Origin: Kryptolebias marmoratus
Lineage: Eukaryota; Chordata; Actinopteri; Cyprinodontiformes; Rivulidae
NCBI RefSeq assembly: GCF_001649575.2
Contig: NC_051431.1
Span: 15,373,183 to 15,437,182 of the forward strand
Direction of reading: 5' to 3'
DNA: 64,000 nt
The notes under the pieces are model-generated. The model saw only the letters and a program-made list of their open reading frames with translations. It did no database searches and was not told the origin of the DNA. Shown piece by piece: positions 13,001-24,170 of this stretch. Position 1 is the first letter of the stretch. The number at the start of each line of letters is the position of its first letter. Made by a program: the position numbers and the translations under genes.

Positions 13001-13270
13001 CCTCAGGTCATTAAGTAGTGGTTTTGTCAGTGTTTATTTTGGTCTTCCAAGTGTCTTTTTTGATGAGCTCGTGACGTAGTCTGGTTACAGTGACTTCTAC
13101 ACTTACACAGCAGTTAGTAGAAAACTTGCTGTCGTTGCCAGGAAGGTGAGTGACTCGTGTCAAGTGGGTGACACAAAACAACGGCACAGAGAAAAATCTG
13201 CCTCCCGATAAGCCGACAAGAAACCAAAATAGGAAGAAATTAAAGGCTTGGCTTGTGCATATCACCCACC
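10093..13270. other. Intergenic, nothing recognised
   Basis: Repeat-poor AT-rich stretch with CA runs at about 11972-11997 and 12155-12180 and poly-A near 12123. A weak GATAAATGTAGCACTCAGTTTG block at about 10956 resembles one at about 10525 (TTAAATGCAGTGCTCAGTTTG), so a further diverged repeat may be present. No coding exon was recognised. Confidence 0.35.
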
Positions 13271-13274
13271 GACT

Positions 13275-13577
13275 TTTCATAACAAGAGTTTTAGACTGAG
13301 ACCATTTCATGCTAAAAACTGACAGAGTTGCAATATCGTGCGACGTCATGTTCCGACTGTGTGTTGTGAAGGTCTCTCAGCGACTACCACGTCAAACTTT
13401 AGCACAATATCTATAAAACTGACTGAATTATTTCCATTTTAGTGTTTGTTTTTTTAAAGGACAGTCGGCTGTGGCCGCCATCTTGAATTGGGTTGACTCC
13501 AAAGGTTAATCAGTTGTAGCTGCCTATTCAATGTTTACTTTCTACAAGCTTCATTAAAAATTATCCAGTGGTTCATA

Positions 13578-13616
<39 letters not shown>

Positions 13617-13645
13617 ATATTTTAGTAACAGACACACATACACAC
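13275..13645 (+). repeat. Family A repeat with AT microsatellite tail
   Basis: Diagnostic blocks: GGTCTCTCAGCGACTACCAC, 'ATCTATAAAACTGACTGAAT', 'CTGTGGCCGCCATCTTGAAT', 'GTTGACTCCAAAGGTTAATC' and 'ATCCAGTGGTTCATAAGATA'. The copy is interrupted after AAGATAT by a TA dinucleotide run at 13580-13614, then resumes with TATTTTAGTAACAGACACAC. Confidence 0.8.
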
Positions 13646-14990
13646 ACACACAGTTGTTGTCATTTGCCTTTGCCCTTAGATAAAAAGCAAATTGCGGGAA
13701 CAGAACTTATTGACGCAAAAATACGCGCCAGAGAACGTGGTAAATGATTTGGGAGGTGTCTGTTTTGTGTCACACGTACTCATATGTTCTCAGCTGACTC
13801 AGTTTTGGAGAGTTTGACAGAAAGAAAGAAATGCTTAACCTCATCAAGAGCAAGTGCACAGTCATCTCATCGTCTTCTATTTAAAAACATCATCATCAGC
13901 TGCAGATCAACACGCTTCTGAAAAAAAAAAAACATATATATACGTGTGTATGTATGTATCAACATTGTTCTCATTGTTCATTGTTTTCATTGTTCTCATG
14001 AAATTAATGTGACGCTTGAAGATGAAGAGTCACAGCTGTGTTTCCACTGTGGGCTGTGACGTTCAGAGTGGGACTTGTTCCATAAAAACACCTTAAGAAA
14101 GATGGCAACTTTGTACGGCTCAAAGCAGATTTAAGTAAAAACAGGAAAGCAGGGTAAAAAGTTTGAAATGTCAAATCATCCATCTTGTCAGAGGAAAGGG
14201 CCGATCGGACGTATTTAGTCAATCGCAGACAATCAAACCAACGGTGTAACGATAAAATAAAATCTCCTGTTTATGGCTTGTGTTTGAGTAATCTTTTTTC
14301 TTTGTTTTATTTAACCATTCTCTATATATCTATCGCCCAAAGGGTTTTTTTTCCCCTCCACTAATCAATACCTCAATTTGTGGCTTTGATGCAATCATCC
14401 TCCGAAACCAGAGGATATGAGGGGAAACGTATGGCTTCTGGTAAGCACAAGTGTAGTTTCGTAGATTCGTCTTACGCCGTGAGTAAAAACATCCAGAAAC
14501 TATACGTTGTGTGATTGGTGACTGGATGATTTACAACACTTCCTGAAAACGTAGCATTAGTCACTGGAATACACAGGCCCGAATACTGTAAACGCATAGC
14601 GAAGCACCTGTGTGTTTGTCGAGACGTTTTAGTACAAGAATCCCCTCGTCGTTTAGTCAACTTCGGGGCACAAAAGGGTGGTCACGTTGCTCTTTTCGCC
14701 ACTTTCCACCCAAGCGCTTTAGATTCAAACACATGTCAGAGTTGGGATAAGTTATCTTTCTGCAGAAAGCCTGTAGTCATTACTTAGAACCCACATGGAG
14801 AGAATTCGTGCATAAACAGCCGTAGATTGTTGGAGGCCTGAAAGAGAGCTACGCAAATAAGCCACTTTGCTTTCACATGCCAACGAAACTGAAACGTTTC
14901 ACACAGCTGGCTAAAAATACTTTGTTTTCTTTCTTCTCTCTGTCTCTTTTAGGGGGAGGAGAAGGAGGTTTGTCAGAAGGAGGGTCATCC
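13646..14990. other. Upstream flank of zfp36
   Basis: No additional gene. Contains a G-rich purine block at 14950-14985 (GGGGGAGGAGAAGGAGG) close to the zfp36 promoter. Confidence 0.35.
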
Positions 14991-14993
14991 GGG

Positions 14994-15052
14994 AACATGG
15001 CACGTGGAAACCCCTCCCAGTGGGGAGGGACCTTCTCAGGATTCAATATAAA
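14994..15052 (+). promoter_or_regulatory. zfp36 core promoter: E-box, GC inverted repeat, TATA
   Basis: A TATA element (TATAAA, 15047-15052) lies 92 bp before the start codon, predicting transcription start near 15075-15080 and a short 5'UTR. Upstream are a palindromic E-box CACGTG (15001-15006) and a GC-rich near-inverted repeat CCCCTCCCAGTGGGGAGGG (15011-15029), which resembles Sp1/EGR-type sites. A TATA promoter with GC boxes suits an inducible immediate-early gene, which is what vertebrate ZFP36 is. The start site is inferred. Confidence 0.6.
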
Positions 15053-15143
15053 CTGAAGCAGGCAAACTTGAAATAGGTGTAGACGCAGACATCCAGCATT
15101 TAACTGTGGATCAGTCTTCTTTTTGTTGCCAAAGGGATACAGC

Positions 15144-16745
15144 ATGTCCAAAATGCTTGACAGCATCATCCCAACGGTGAGTTCAAACATAGGATCCTTC
15201 TAAAAAAAAGTTTGTGGAGCGGACGCTATTTGACTCTGCAACTTACTTTCCAGGGTGTTTGTTGTTCCTCTTTTTTATTTCTCAGTGGATCTCTAATTGG
15301 GTGCTTAAGTCATCTAAATTTGCTTTGTACAGATAATGAGATAAGGGAGACAGAGACACGTTGTCTCTTTAAATCCAATCTTCCATTAGCACATGAATGA
15401 ATTAATATGCTCTTCTGATGGGGAGGGGAAAAAAGCCTAACAGTTGTTTGTTTTGGAAATTTGTAAAATTACTGAGATGTGACTTTGTAGTGACTATTTC
15501 CGTTATCTCTCACAGAACTTTCTGAACTTGACCCTGAACGACGACCTGCTGCCGTCCCAGCCCCAGCTGAAAGCTCCTGGGCAGAGTCGGCTGAACAGAT
15601 CAGCGTCTTTCTTCTCTCCCCCCTCCCATCCTGCCGGTTCAAGCCTCAGCTTGAGCTCTGAACATGTTAACACTGATGACAATGGCAGCTCTATCTGGTC
15701 ATCCAACGGCTCTATCTGGAGCAAGGGCCCTGTTTCCAACCAAAAACAGCTCCCATTCCGGTCTGACCGCTCCATGAGCATGACAGAGCCCAGCAGCAGC
15801 CTGCTCCCTTCATTCGGACAGCTGAAGAGCCTGGAGCCCTTTCCCCAGAGCCCTGCTACGACTGTGGCTCCCCCTCCGGGGTTTCCGCCCTCATCCAACC
15901 TGCCGGCTCAGGTCCCACCAATGCTGTCCTCTAACCGTTACAAGACTGAGCTGTGTCGGGGCTACCAGGAAACTGGCAGCTGCAAGTATGGCAATAAGTG
16001 TCAGTTTGCCCACGGCGAGGCAGAACTGCGTGGACTGTACCGCCACCCAAAGTACAAGACGGAGCCCTGCAGAACCTTCTACAATTTCGGCTACTGCCCC
16101 TATGGCTCACGCTGCCACTTCATCCACGAGGAGAAAATAAGTGGCCCCTTGATGTCTGCAAAATTCCAGCGGCAACCAGCTCCCACATCAACCAGTGTTC
16201 ACAATCCGCGCCACCAGCTCCGACAGAGTCTCAGCTTTGCTGGGTTCATGGGCTCGTCTCGCAGCTCACCCCCACCGTCATTCGCTGCAGCCTTCAATGA
16301 CCCTAACCTGGGCTTCAGCCGTGCCCCCTCTGTTTCCCCGCCTCCCACTGATCTCCTCTCCCCGGTGTTTGGCGACCAGGTGCAGCAGGAGGCGTCGGCA
16401 TTCCAGTTCGTGAACCTCCAGACCAGCAATGGAGACATTCCTTACATCCTGGAGCCAAAGCCTTCTCGCTGTGTGTGCGGCCATGGGAATAACTTTAACA
16501 GCGACAAAAGCAGCGTGTTCACCAGCGTGGCAGATGGGCAGAACCATGAGGGTAATTTGCTGCATCCCACTCTTGGGGGGAACGGAGGATTTATGAAGCA
16601 CACCGGACTGCAGCGCTTCTCCTCCGAGGACTCCCTGGAGGACAGCTACAGCAGCTGCAGCTCCAGTGGAACCGAGTCGCCAACGTTTGACGGATCCACC
16701 TCCAAGAGGCTCACTGTGTTCGAGAGTTTGTCCCTTTCCGACTAA
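15144..16745 (+). CDS. zfp36: mRNA decay activator ZFP36 (tristetraprolin-type CCCH zinc finger protein)
   Basis: Two coding exons, 15144-15176 and 15516-16745, joined by a phase-0 GT-AG intron of 339 bp, give a 420-aa protein. The first 11 residues come from exon 1. Two tandem CCCH fingers are intact: C158-x8-C167-x5-C173-x3-H177 and C196-x8-C205-x5-C211-x3-H215, with the 18-residue linker usual for the family and an RYKTEL lead-in to finger 1. The lead-in to finger 2 is KYKTEP instead of the usual KYKTEL. Tristetraprolin-like features are tryptophans W72 and W79, a PPPGF motif at 130-134, RSMSM (96-100) and RQSLSF (247-252), which correspond to the MK2/14-3-3 serine sites. The tail [13 protein letters not shown] (408-420) resembles the CNOT1-binding end. 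The family binds UAUUUAU elements and recruits CCR4-NOT to deadenylate mRNAs. The absence of the conserved ZFP36L1/L2 N-terminus argues for the ZFP36 branch. The family assignment is very secure and the branch fairly secure. Confidence 0.95.
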
Positions 16746-17720
16746 ATGGATCTGGAGAGAAGGGAACAGAGCGGGGCCTTGAGGGTCCCCACTCCGTTTC
16801 GTGACTCTCCTCCTAACCAGAACTGTCCAGAACAAGTTGATGAAATAACACTTGTAAAAAATTTAAACTGATCTTTTACAAACTACACATACTAAGATGA
16901 TTTTAGTACTCACTTGTTAGCAGACTCTATTTTTTTTATACTCAGAAAAAAGACGGTGTAGCCTTTTAGACTTTTCTATGTGGTCTTCCTTAAGAATTAC
17001 CTCCTCTACAGGTCTTGACTAAACCAGCACATATTTTGACTCCTAATTACCACAAATCGGTAGTGATCAAAATGGCCTATTTTTTTAGCAATAATCATTA
17101 GTGCCTGTGCCTTAAAGATTATTTTTTTCTGTCTTATAGGCTATTCATTTTCTGTGCCTCATACAGTATGATTGATTCAGTAGCCTTAATCAGCGAGACC
17201 TGACATGTGTCTATGATATGCACTTTACAGCTAATTCAAACGGGGGGGAAAAGCCCCAGTAGCATTCAACCAAAGCTTAATTCTTCATTCTGCTCTGTGG
17301 ATGTATGTGTGTATGCCTGTTAAGTACGTATGTAAGGGTGTTTGTGTTTTATCTTGTTTTTTTTTTGTTGTTTTTTTTTTTTTTATTAAGACTTGGGGTG
17401 CAAGCAAATATTGCAAAATGCTGAAAGATCAGAAACAAATGTCACGTTATTGAGTTTAGACCTCGACTTCTGTGTCCTGACCACCTTTACGGTATTGGAT
17501 TCTGCAAAACGTTCTGTTCTATTTGCTGGTTTGTAACTTGCACCCCATTTGTTTGACAGCCTGGTTCAGGGAACACCGCAGTATTCCATTTGGTTATTGG
17601 TTGCCTTGTGTTTTTTTTTTAACTTAAACTAATATATTTATTATGATATTTATTTATGCTTTAAAGAAGAAAATTTGTATTTTGTACTTTATTTATGAAT
17701 AAAAACATATTTCAAGTTCT
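16746..17720 (+). other. zfp36 3'UTR with AU-rich elements
   Basis: The region after the stop is AT-rich and contains ATTTA pentamers at 17636-17640, 17648-17652, 17652-17656 (overlapping, giving ATTTATTTA) and 17691-17695, just before the first poly(A) signal. Known ZFP36 mRNAs carry such elements and are targets of their own protein, so negative autoregulation is likely here. The exact 3' end is unknown. Confidence 0.65.
17698..17703 (+). terminator. Poly(A) signal AATAAA (zfp36, proximal)
   Basis: Canonical AATAAA about 950 nt after the stop codon, directly after the AU-rich cluster. Further AATAAA hexamers lie at 17793-17798, 17805-17810 and 17845-17850 and could give longer 3' ends. Confidence 0.6.
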
Positions 17721-17933
17721 GTGAAATAACAATGTGAGAAAAAAAAAAGCAACAAAAAAGAAAATATATTTTTAATTGCCCGATAAAGACAAAATAAAAT
17801 ACTAAATAAAGACATAATTTTAACCTTTTGTTGGCTTGTGTTTGAATAAAATTTAGATGTTTGCACATGAGGTGAAAACACACAATGTTCTTAAAACATA
17901 GACGCGGATGGGAGTGTGGATGGATGGGTGGAT

Positions 17934-17953
17934 GGGGGAGGGGAGGGGAGGGG
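17934..17953 (+). terminator. G-quadruplex / MAZ-like G-rich element downstream of zfp36
   Basis: GGGGG-A-GGGG-A-GGGG-A-GGGG lies 84-231 bp past the AATAAA hexamers. It fits the G-quadruplex pattern and resembles the MAZ pause element G5AG5. Such elements are known to help polymerase pausing and termination. Function here is inferred from position. Confidence 0.4.
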
Positions 17954-17954
17954 C

Positions 17955-18660
17955 ACAGGTGTATTAATATTGGCTCAGTTCCAATAAGTGTCCCAGTCAG
18001 CCGTGAAGAAAAGCAGGACCTCCCTTTGGAGGAATGTAGCCATTGTGTGCTTTTTTGCTTTCAGTGAGAGGTCAAAATGAGTGCAGGAAAAAAATAATAA
18101 TTAAAAAAAAAGTGGGGTTCATTGTTGGGGGAGGAAATATGAGGTAACTGGGTTGTTTATAACAAAAAGGGGGTGGAAATCAGCCTGTCAATAAAATGAC
18201 CCTTTAAACTTACAGCCTTTTTTTTTTTTAAGTTGCTGTTTTGAAATTTCGTAATCTTATATCTAGATCATCACTGACTCATTTCAGTTCCCTTCTGCAA
18301 AAAGTATTAAATGTGCTCATTTAAACATTTTGTAAGAATTGATGACATTTCTTGATTATTTTTTTTTATATATATCAAAATTCTAATAAAGTTATATGAC
18401 TTTTTAATAACTGATAAGAAAAAAATATCCACTGCACTCAGCTTTTATTTCTAACTCAGCTGAGTTTTGGTGGCGTACGGTGGCTCTGTTTTGGACACAA
18501 CAGATCATTCCACGCAGCTTTCAATTCGAGATGAATGCTGCAAAACGTTGCACACAGGGATAATTTACCTCTCTTGTTGGAATTTGGTTATAAATAGGGC
18601 TAAGATCATTGGGTAAGGGCCATAACCTAGAGACCTGTAGGAAAACTAGATAAATCAGGA
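17955..18660. other. Intergenic, nothing recognised
   Basis: AT-rich with T and A runs. No gene signal. Confidence 0.4.
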
Positions 18661-18665
18661 TCTGG

Positions 18666-19020
18666 GTAACATGGCAGAGCAGTGGTCAGACCTGTTGCCT
18701 CCCAGCGAGAAAGTTCAAACCTGGCTGGGGGGCCTTTCCATTTGCAGTTTGCAGGTTCTCCCTGTGGGTTTTCACTGGGCACTCCGGTTTTCTCCCACAG
18801 ACCAAAAACATGCACGTTAGGTTTTTTTGGCGACTAAATTGTCACTAGGTGTGATTGGGAGTGTGAATGGTTGTCTGTCTCGTTTGGTTCTATGCGGCCC
18901 TGTGATGGTCTGGCGAGTGGCCCGGGGGAGTTCCTCGCCTCTCGCCAAAAAAAAAAAAAAAAGGTTGGGAATAGGCACCAGCTTCCCCCCTGCACGAAAA
19001 AGCAATGAAGAAAAAGAATA
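18666..19020 (+). mobile_element. tRNA-headed SINE-like repeat (opposite orientation to the 9.8-kb copy)
   Basis: The head reads GCAGAGCAGTGGTCAGACC...AGTTCAAACCTGG, resembling A and B boxes (B box 18709-18719, diverged). The body has GCAGGTTCTCCCTGTGGGT, 'TTTTCTCCCACAGACC', 'AAAAACATGCACGTTAGG', 'TGTGAATGGTTGTCTGTCTC' and 'GCCCTGTGATGGTCTGGCGA', the usual order in this common teleost repeat. It ends in a long A run and GAATAAATGGAT. Confidence 0.65.
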
Positions 19021-20365
19021 AATGGATCCAAAGTTATAGCTAACAGCATTTATTTTAAGGTTGCATAAGGTATGGAGTTTGGTTAATGATTGGAGCTTAC
19101 TGGGTAAAGGAATAGATTAACAGATACACAATGGTAAACACACAAGTCTGAAATGGTAAGACATGCAGTGTGACATAAGCACAATGGTACTGGTAGGGGT
19201 AGAGGTAAAGCTAGAACCAGGATTTTATCAGGAACTCTAGTTACTGATTGAAGGCGTGTGCGTCTCATCGTTATAAAATGCGGTTTTGTGATTTAAGAAA
19301 AGAAAAAGAAAAATCTGTCTTTACATTGGTGCTTCACAGTTAAACAAAGTTTTTATCTTCCTTTCCCGGCTTTTGGGGCTGAGTTTGTCAGAAACAGCAA
19401 AAGGCAAAAAGTAAATCTCAAAAAGTCTAATGTGAGGTTACTTTAAGAAACGTGTTAAAGCCTGGTACAAAACTTTACGAAACAAGATCTTTTTCACTGC
19501 TCTAAAAAAATTGTTCAAAACATGCTTTTGCAATATCTTACAACATATATGGAAAGTAACAGGATTACACAACATGCTGTTTTTCCAAGCATAAAGTCAG
19601 CTGCTGTCATTTCCAGCTTCCAACACGTTTGATTGATGTCTTCTGCTGTGTGAGATAAACGTTCCTGGGATTTTGTAAGAAATTTAGATGTAAAGCAGAA
19701 GTTCACACAAAACTCCCTGTTGCAATTTCCACTTCATATTCTCTGTGAGAACATGGTTGTGCAACTGAGATGCCACTGAAACCACCCTCACAAAATCTAA
19801 GCGGTGGTTACCATCAAGTAAGGCTCCTAAACTGGAAAAACGAGGCACCGGGTTTAAAAAGCTGCAATCAGGCGATTGTACAACAGTGAGCAGTGCTGTG
19901 CACAATCAACGGGTGCGTTCGCGACTGACGTATTTGATAACTTTTGCACTGCAAAGTTTGGAGACACCAAATGACGCTGAAAGGTTTGTGTCTGCGGAAT
20001 ATGCTTTAAGAGATTTCGCAAGACAGTGTGGGGGAATCATTTTTCTTCAAGCACCACAAAGGCGGGAAATGTGGCTGCTTTTCTGTAAACCGTAGGCCTA
20101 TTGCTCACTCCTTTTCTGTGAATAAGTAAAGATTATGAAGAAAATCTGTTTTGTTTCAGCTGTTTGGTCTTACGTCCTAGTGGGCTTTGCATGTGGTGAG
20201 AAAACATGCCAGCCCTAACCACGGTATTACGTGATAATGAGGGTATGTGCTACTTTGAAAGCTTAAATGAACATGTTTATCAAACTGCCTCTCCTTTCAG
20301 TACACTTAATTTTATTGTTTGCTGCCACAGAAGTAGGGCGAAATCATGTAATGTGAAATTTGGCA
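19021..20365. other. Intergenic, nothing recognised
   Basis: No exon-like frame with splice signals and no known repeat recognised. Confidence 0.35.
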
Positions 20366-20369
20366 AGCG

Positions 20370-20540
20370 CAAAAGCGGCTATAGCTCAGTGCATTTTATA
20401 GATTTTGAGCTGAAATCTGATGTGGGCATAGCCGAGACTCGTGCCCAACACATACTCAGATCGCATGAAGTGTTTGTCTTGAACTGTGGCAGGCGATATG
20501 CATTCCTTCAAACAATGGTACCTTTTTTTTATCATTTGTG
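20370..20540 (-). repeat. Family A repeat, truncated copy
   Basis: Inverted orientation: GGCTATAGCTCAGTGCATTT, 'AGATTTTGAGCTGAAATCTG', 'CAACACATACTCAGATCGCA', ending at the inverted family head GCGATATGCATTCCTTCAA. The 3' half is missing. Confidence 0.7.
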
Positions 20541-22490
20541 CCGCATCCGATAAGAAATAAAGTGTGCAAACCAAGGCTAAACTTAATACCTAGTTAAAAA
20601 CTACAAAACCTTTTACTTAAGCTACATGTGCAACGCTTTTGCCACCTTCTATGCTTTGCTGCTGCAGCGTTTTACAAGTCTAAATTGTAAAAAAGCAGCT
20701 GTCTAAGTCTAAGTACGTGAGCAACAATCTTGGTAAGAATTTTACACAGTGAGGGTTTGATTTGAACTGGACCCTAAATAAGCGTCAGCTCAAGAGCCAC
20801 CACTGCGTGTTGTATTTAAAACCTGGTTTCCTTTTTCAACCAATAGCAGGATGTGTCACCATGGTGATGAACAATGACCACATAGAGTAAACAGCGAAGC
20901 TAGAAAGAAGAAACAGGCACGCTCGTGTTTGCTCACAAACATTAACTACGCAACCTGTTCGTGAAAGCGGGTGCAGAAAATGTCGCCAATGTGCAAAAGC
21001 TCCCGTGGATCAAAGGGGCAAATAAATGAAAAATGTTTGTGTGTCCGGACCGAGCCAGAAGAGTGTTTTTTGCGTAAAGCACACCATGTTTGATTCTCAA
21101 GCAGTGTTTCCTAGAAAGGATTTTTTTACCTGTTGATCAAGTTGCATTGGGGTTTTTTCCATATCACATTTTGTTCTCATACATTTTTTTACTGTTACCC
21201 ATCCCTCCCCCTCCCCCTACCCCCCTCTGTTAATGATCAACCACAAAGCTGCTTCTGTTAAAATGCTCTTTACCCAAGTCACCAGATCCCGAGCGCTGCA
21301 TGCACACACAAACACACGCACCCGCGCGCGCACACACGCACACACCTACCAGTTTGACTGTGAAGGCCTATTAAAGCAGTTCCACATGATGTAGTCCAAT
21401 GGTATCTGTAGCTGCCTTAACAAAAGACAGAAAAGAACCGAAAAGTCTTTTGTAAAAAGTCATTTCCACTTTTTTTTTTTTTTACACTAAAACCGGACCT
21501 TCAAAACGTGCAGGGAGCAAAACAACAACAACAACAACAACAAAAATCTTTTGAGTTGTGAGGGATTTAAATTTGTCCATGTCACCGGGTTAAAAAAGGA
21601 ATCTTGGTCAGTTTTCTTTTATTTTAGCTTTGCTGCTAATCAGTTCCAGTTGGAAAACCAGTAACCATGTGTGTGTGTGTGTCTGTGTAGGTTTGTGTGT
21701 GTGTGTGTTTTACTCCCTCTCCCTTCCCTCCCTCTCTTTCTGTCACAACTTGCAGATTAGGCATTACGGTTGAGAAAGCCTTTAACCCCAAACCTTCGTC
21801 AACCGTTCAGAGATTGACGGAGGGAGTACCTTATGCAACTTTTCCTTTACTAATCAGGTCACTGGAAAAAAAAAACAAGATTAGTCTTGGAAAAGACTGA
21901 AATCAAAGCGCCTATTGTATTGTAAATGCCTTCATGTTTGCTCACTGACAACCTTCATGTTAGCATTTCACTACAGTCTTCTGAAACTTTAAAAGGAAGT
22001 ACGCTAATTTACGACACTGAGATGCAAAGCATGCAGTTTTTCTGACAGAAATCTGGAAGGACTGACAAAATTTGTGAAGCAATGACCAGGTCTGACAATC
22101 ACAGACTTTAAACCTATGCTTGTGCCGTTTAACAGATCCTAACTTTTGCTTTAATGCTGGTTTACTGCCCCCTTCTGTTGGGAATGTTATGCTAGGTGAG
22201 AAGCAGGTTGAACGTGAGGCGTGACATCTTGTTGAGTCATCGCTGTGACTCCTGCTCACGTGAAATTACAATAGGGAGGGTTAAGACGCACGATGAATAT
22301 GTGAAGCACATCGTAAAACTTCTGGTGTGTGTAATAATGGAAAATCGATCGAAAGAAATCGACAGCATTTCAGAGAAGGCCTTCCAGAGTCCAGATTTGA
22401 ATCACCTACCAGATTTGTGAGGAAAACTAAAAAGCAGATTGATGAAATGAAGCAGGCTTATTACTGCCTGTTGCCAAAAAGCAAAGACGA
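20541..22490. other. Intergenic with simple repeats
   Basis: Contains CA/CG-rich runs at about 21302-21345, an ACA trinucleotide run at about 21523-21543 and GT runs at 21669-21710. No gene recognised. Confidence 0.4.
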
Positions 22491-22499
22491 TGTTTGTTC

Positions 22500-22830
22500 T
22501 CATGTCTATCTACGTGTGTTCGTGTGTATTGGTGTCCATCTAATACTAAAATAACTCACAAACAACTGGGCAAATTTCATTAAAACCTTCAGAAGGTAAT
22601 CGTTAGTTACTTTGGTTAGAAGGCAGATTAAATTTTAAATTAAACCTGATTGAAGATGACTGCCACCACCAACTGACACTGGAAAACCCCAAAATGTCTA
22701 GAATTCAATCAGTTTTACAGATATTGAGATGGGGTTTTTTTTTCAGTTTCAGACATGGTGTGGTACTAGCTGAGATGAATTTTCAACACATTCTTAAAGA
22801 GCTACACGCTGCACAACATCTTTGGTTATA
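22500..22830 (-). repeat. Family A repeat copy
   Basis: Inverted orientation with blocks TTTCATTAAAACCTTCAGAA, 'GATTGAAGATGACTGCCACC', 'ATTCAATCAGTTTTACAGAT' and 'GTGTGGTACTAGCTGAGATG'. Strongly diverged. Confidence 0.65.
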
Positions 22831-23044
22831 ACTTTGCCAATAACTGTTGGCTAATGAGCTTTAGTTGTAAAAAAAAAATGGAAATAGACTATTAGGGAAA
22901 GTTTGCACATCACCGCCTGACTGCATTTAGTGTTTGTATCAAAATACAACTTACTGATCACAAAACTTGTGCTGATTAAATGTGAAACTTTGCTCAGTCA
23001 TTGCCGTAAGTCGAGCCGGTACGTGAACCGGAAGAATGATCCGC

Positions 23045-23155
23045 ATGTGGGCCACAACTGGGCCAGATTTCATTTGCTTTCTGGGAACTCAGTCAAATTT
23101 ACAGATATTGAGCTGAAGCTTGATGTGGTACCAGTCGAGCCTGAGGGACGCTGGC
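23045..23155 (-). repeat. Family A repeat fragment
   Basis: A short inverted piece: AACTCAGTCAAATTTACAGA, 'TATTGAGCTGAAGCTTGATG' and 'TGGTACCAGTCGAGCCTGAG'. Confidence 0.5.
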
Positions 23156-23577
23156 ACCTTTGAACTCTCAAGCTTTTGACCGGAGGACATCCATCCTGCA
23201 ACTGGGCCAACGACGGCAAAGTCATTTGTGACTTTTTGACGCCTCTTTTTGGCATTCTCAAACGGTGGAAACAGGCTGGAATTTGCTGTGTTCAGTATGT
23301 AGATGCTGAACAGTCAGCAAAAGTTCAAAACTTGTACAGAGTATGTGCAACGTGGGCAATGCCTGCAAAAAAACCCATACAAAACTACATTACAGCCGAA
23401 GTTTGAAATACAGTATCGAACTTAATACACAGTAGCTACTTAATGACCCATTTCTGCTTACTCTGTGTAAAAGTGTACTAAAGAAGACTGGCCTACTTAA
23501 GTGATTGCAAAACAGATTTCTGTCCCACAAACACACCACATACATACTGTTCTCACTCCTGATGACACTGACGACTC

Positions 23578-24170
23578 AGCTCAGCACAACTTTATTTATA
23601 TAGTTCCTCTTAAAACAAACATATCCAATGTGCTTAGCAAGCAGAGAAGGCATAAAAGTAAAGGGTGAAGGGCAAAACAAAAGGGGCAAAAACAAGATAT
23701 CTTAACAAACTGAGACAAAATGATAACGGGAGTTTGCAAATGACGAAATCAAAACAAAACAAAAAAGAAAAATCGTCGTAATACTTGTTGCACAGAAACA
23801 AATCAATAAGGGAAATGCTGAGTATGCAACAAATATTGATTTAGCATTTGTCCTTTCGAAAGTTAGGTAAGTGTCTGTGTTGTGCACCCAAACAGGGTGA
23901 TTCTTGATTCCAAAACAGAGAGGCTTGAAAGCTCTGCCTCCCTTTCTAGTCCTGGTAATTCTCAGAACAAGTAGGTCATGGGATGGTGAGGGACAAAGAA
24001 CTACTTGATTTAAAAAAAAAAGGGGGCTAGGCTATTGAGGCCTATGCATATGTTATACACAGGGTTTTACAATGTGTTGTCAAATTTACAGGGAACTAAT
24101 ATGCAGGCAAATCAGGGAGGGAAAAAAAATCTAGTTTGGCAATACCTGTTAGCACTCTGGCTGCAGCATC
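23578..24170. repeat. Probable decayed teleost interspersed repeat
   Basis: Begins with CAACTTTATTTATATAGTTC and later contains GTTAGCACTCTGGCTGCAGC. Both resemble parts of a common fish repeat whose copies start with TTTATTTATATAGCAC and include a CTCTGGCTGCAGCAT block. Family assignment is from memory of such repeats, and boundaries are uncertain. Confidence 0.4.

Noticed and set aside
16278..16835. 185-codon minus-strand frame opposite zfp36
   Set aside because: Shadow of the real coding exon on the other strand.
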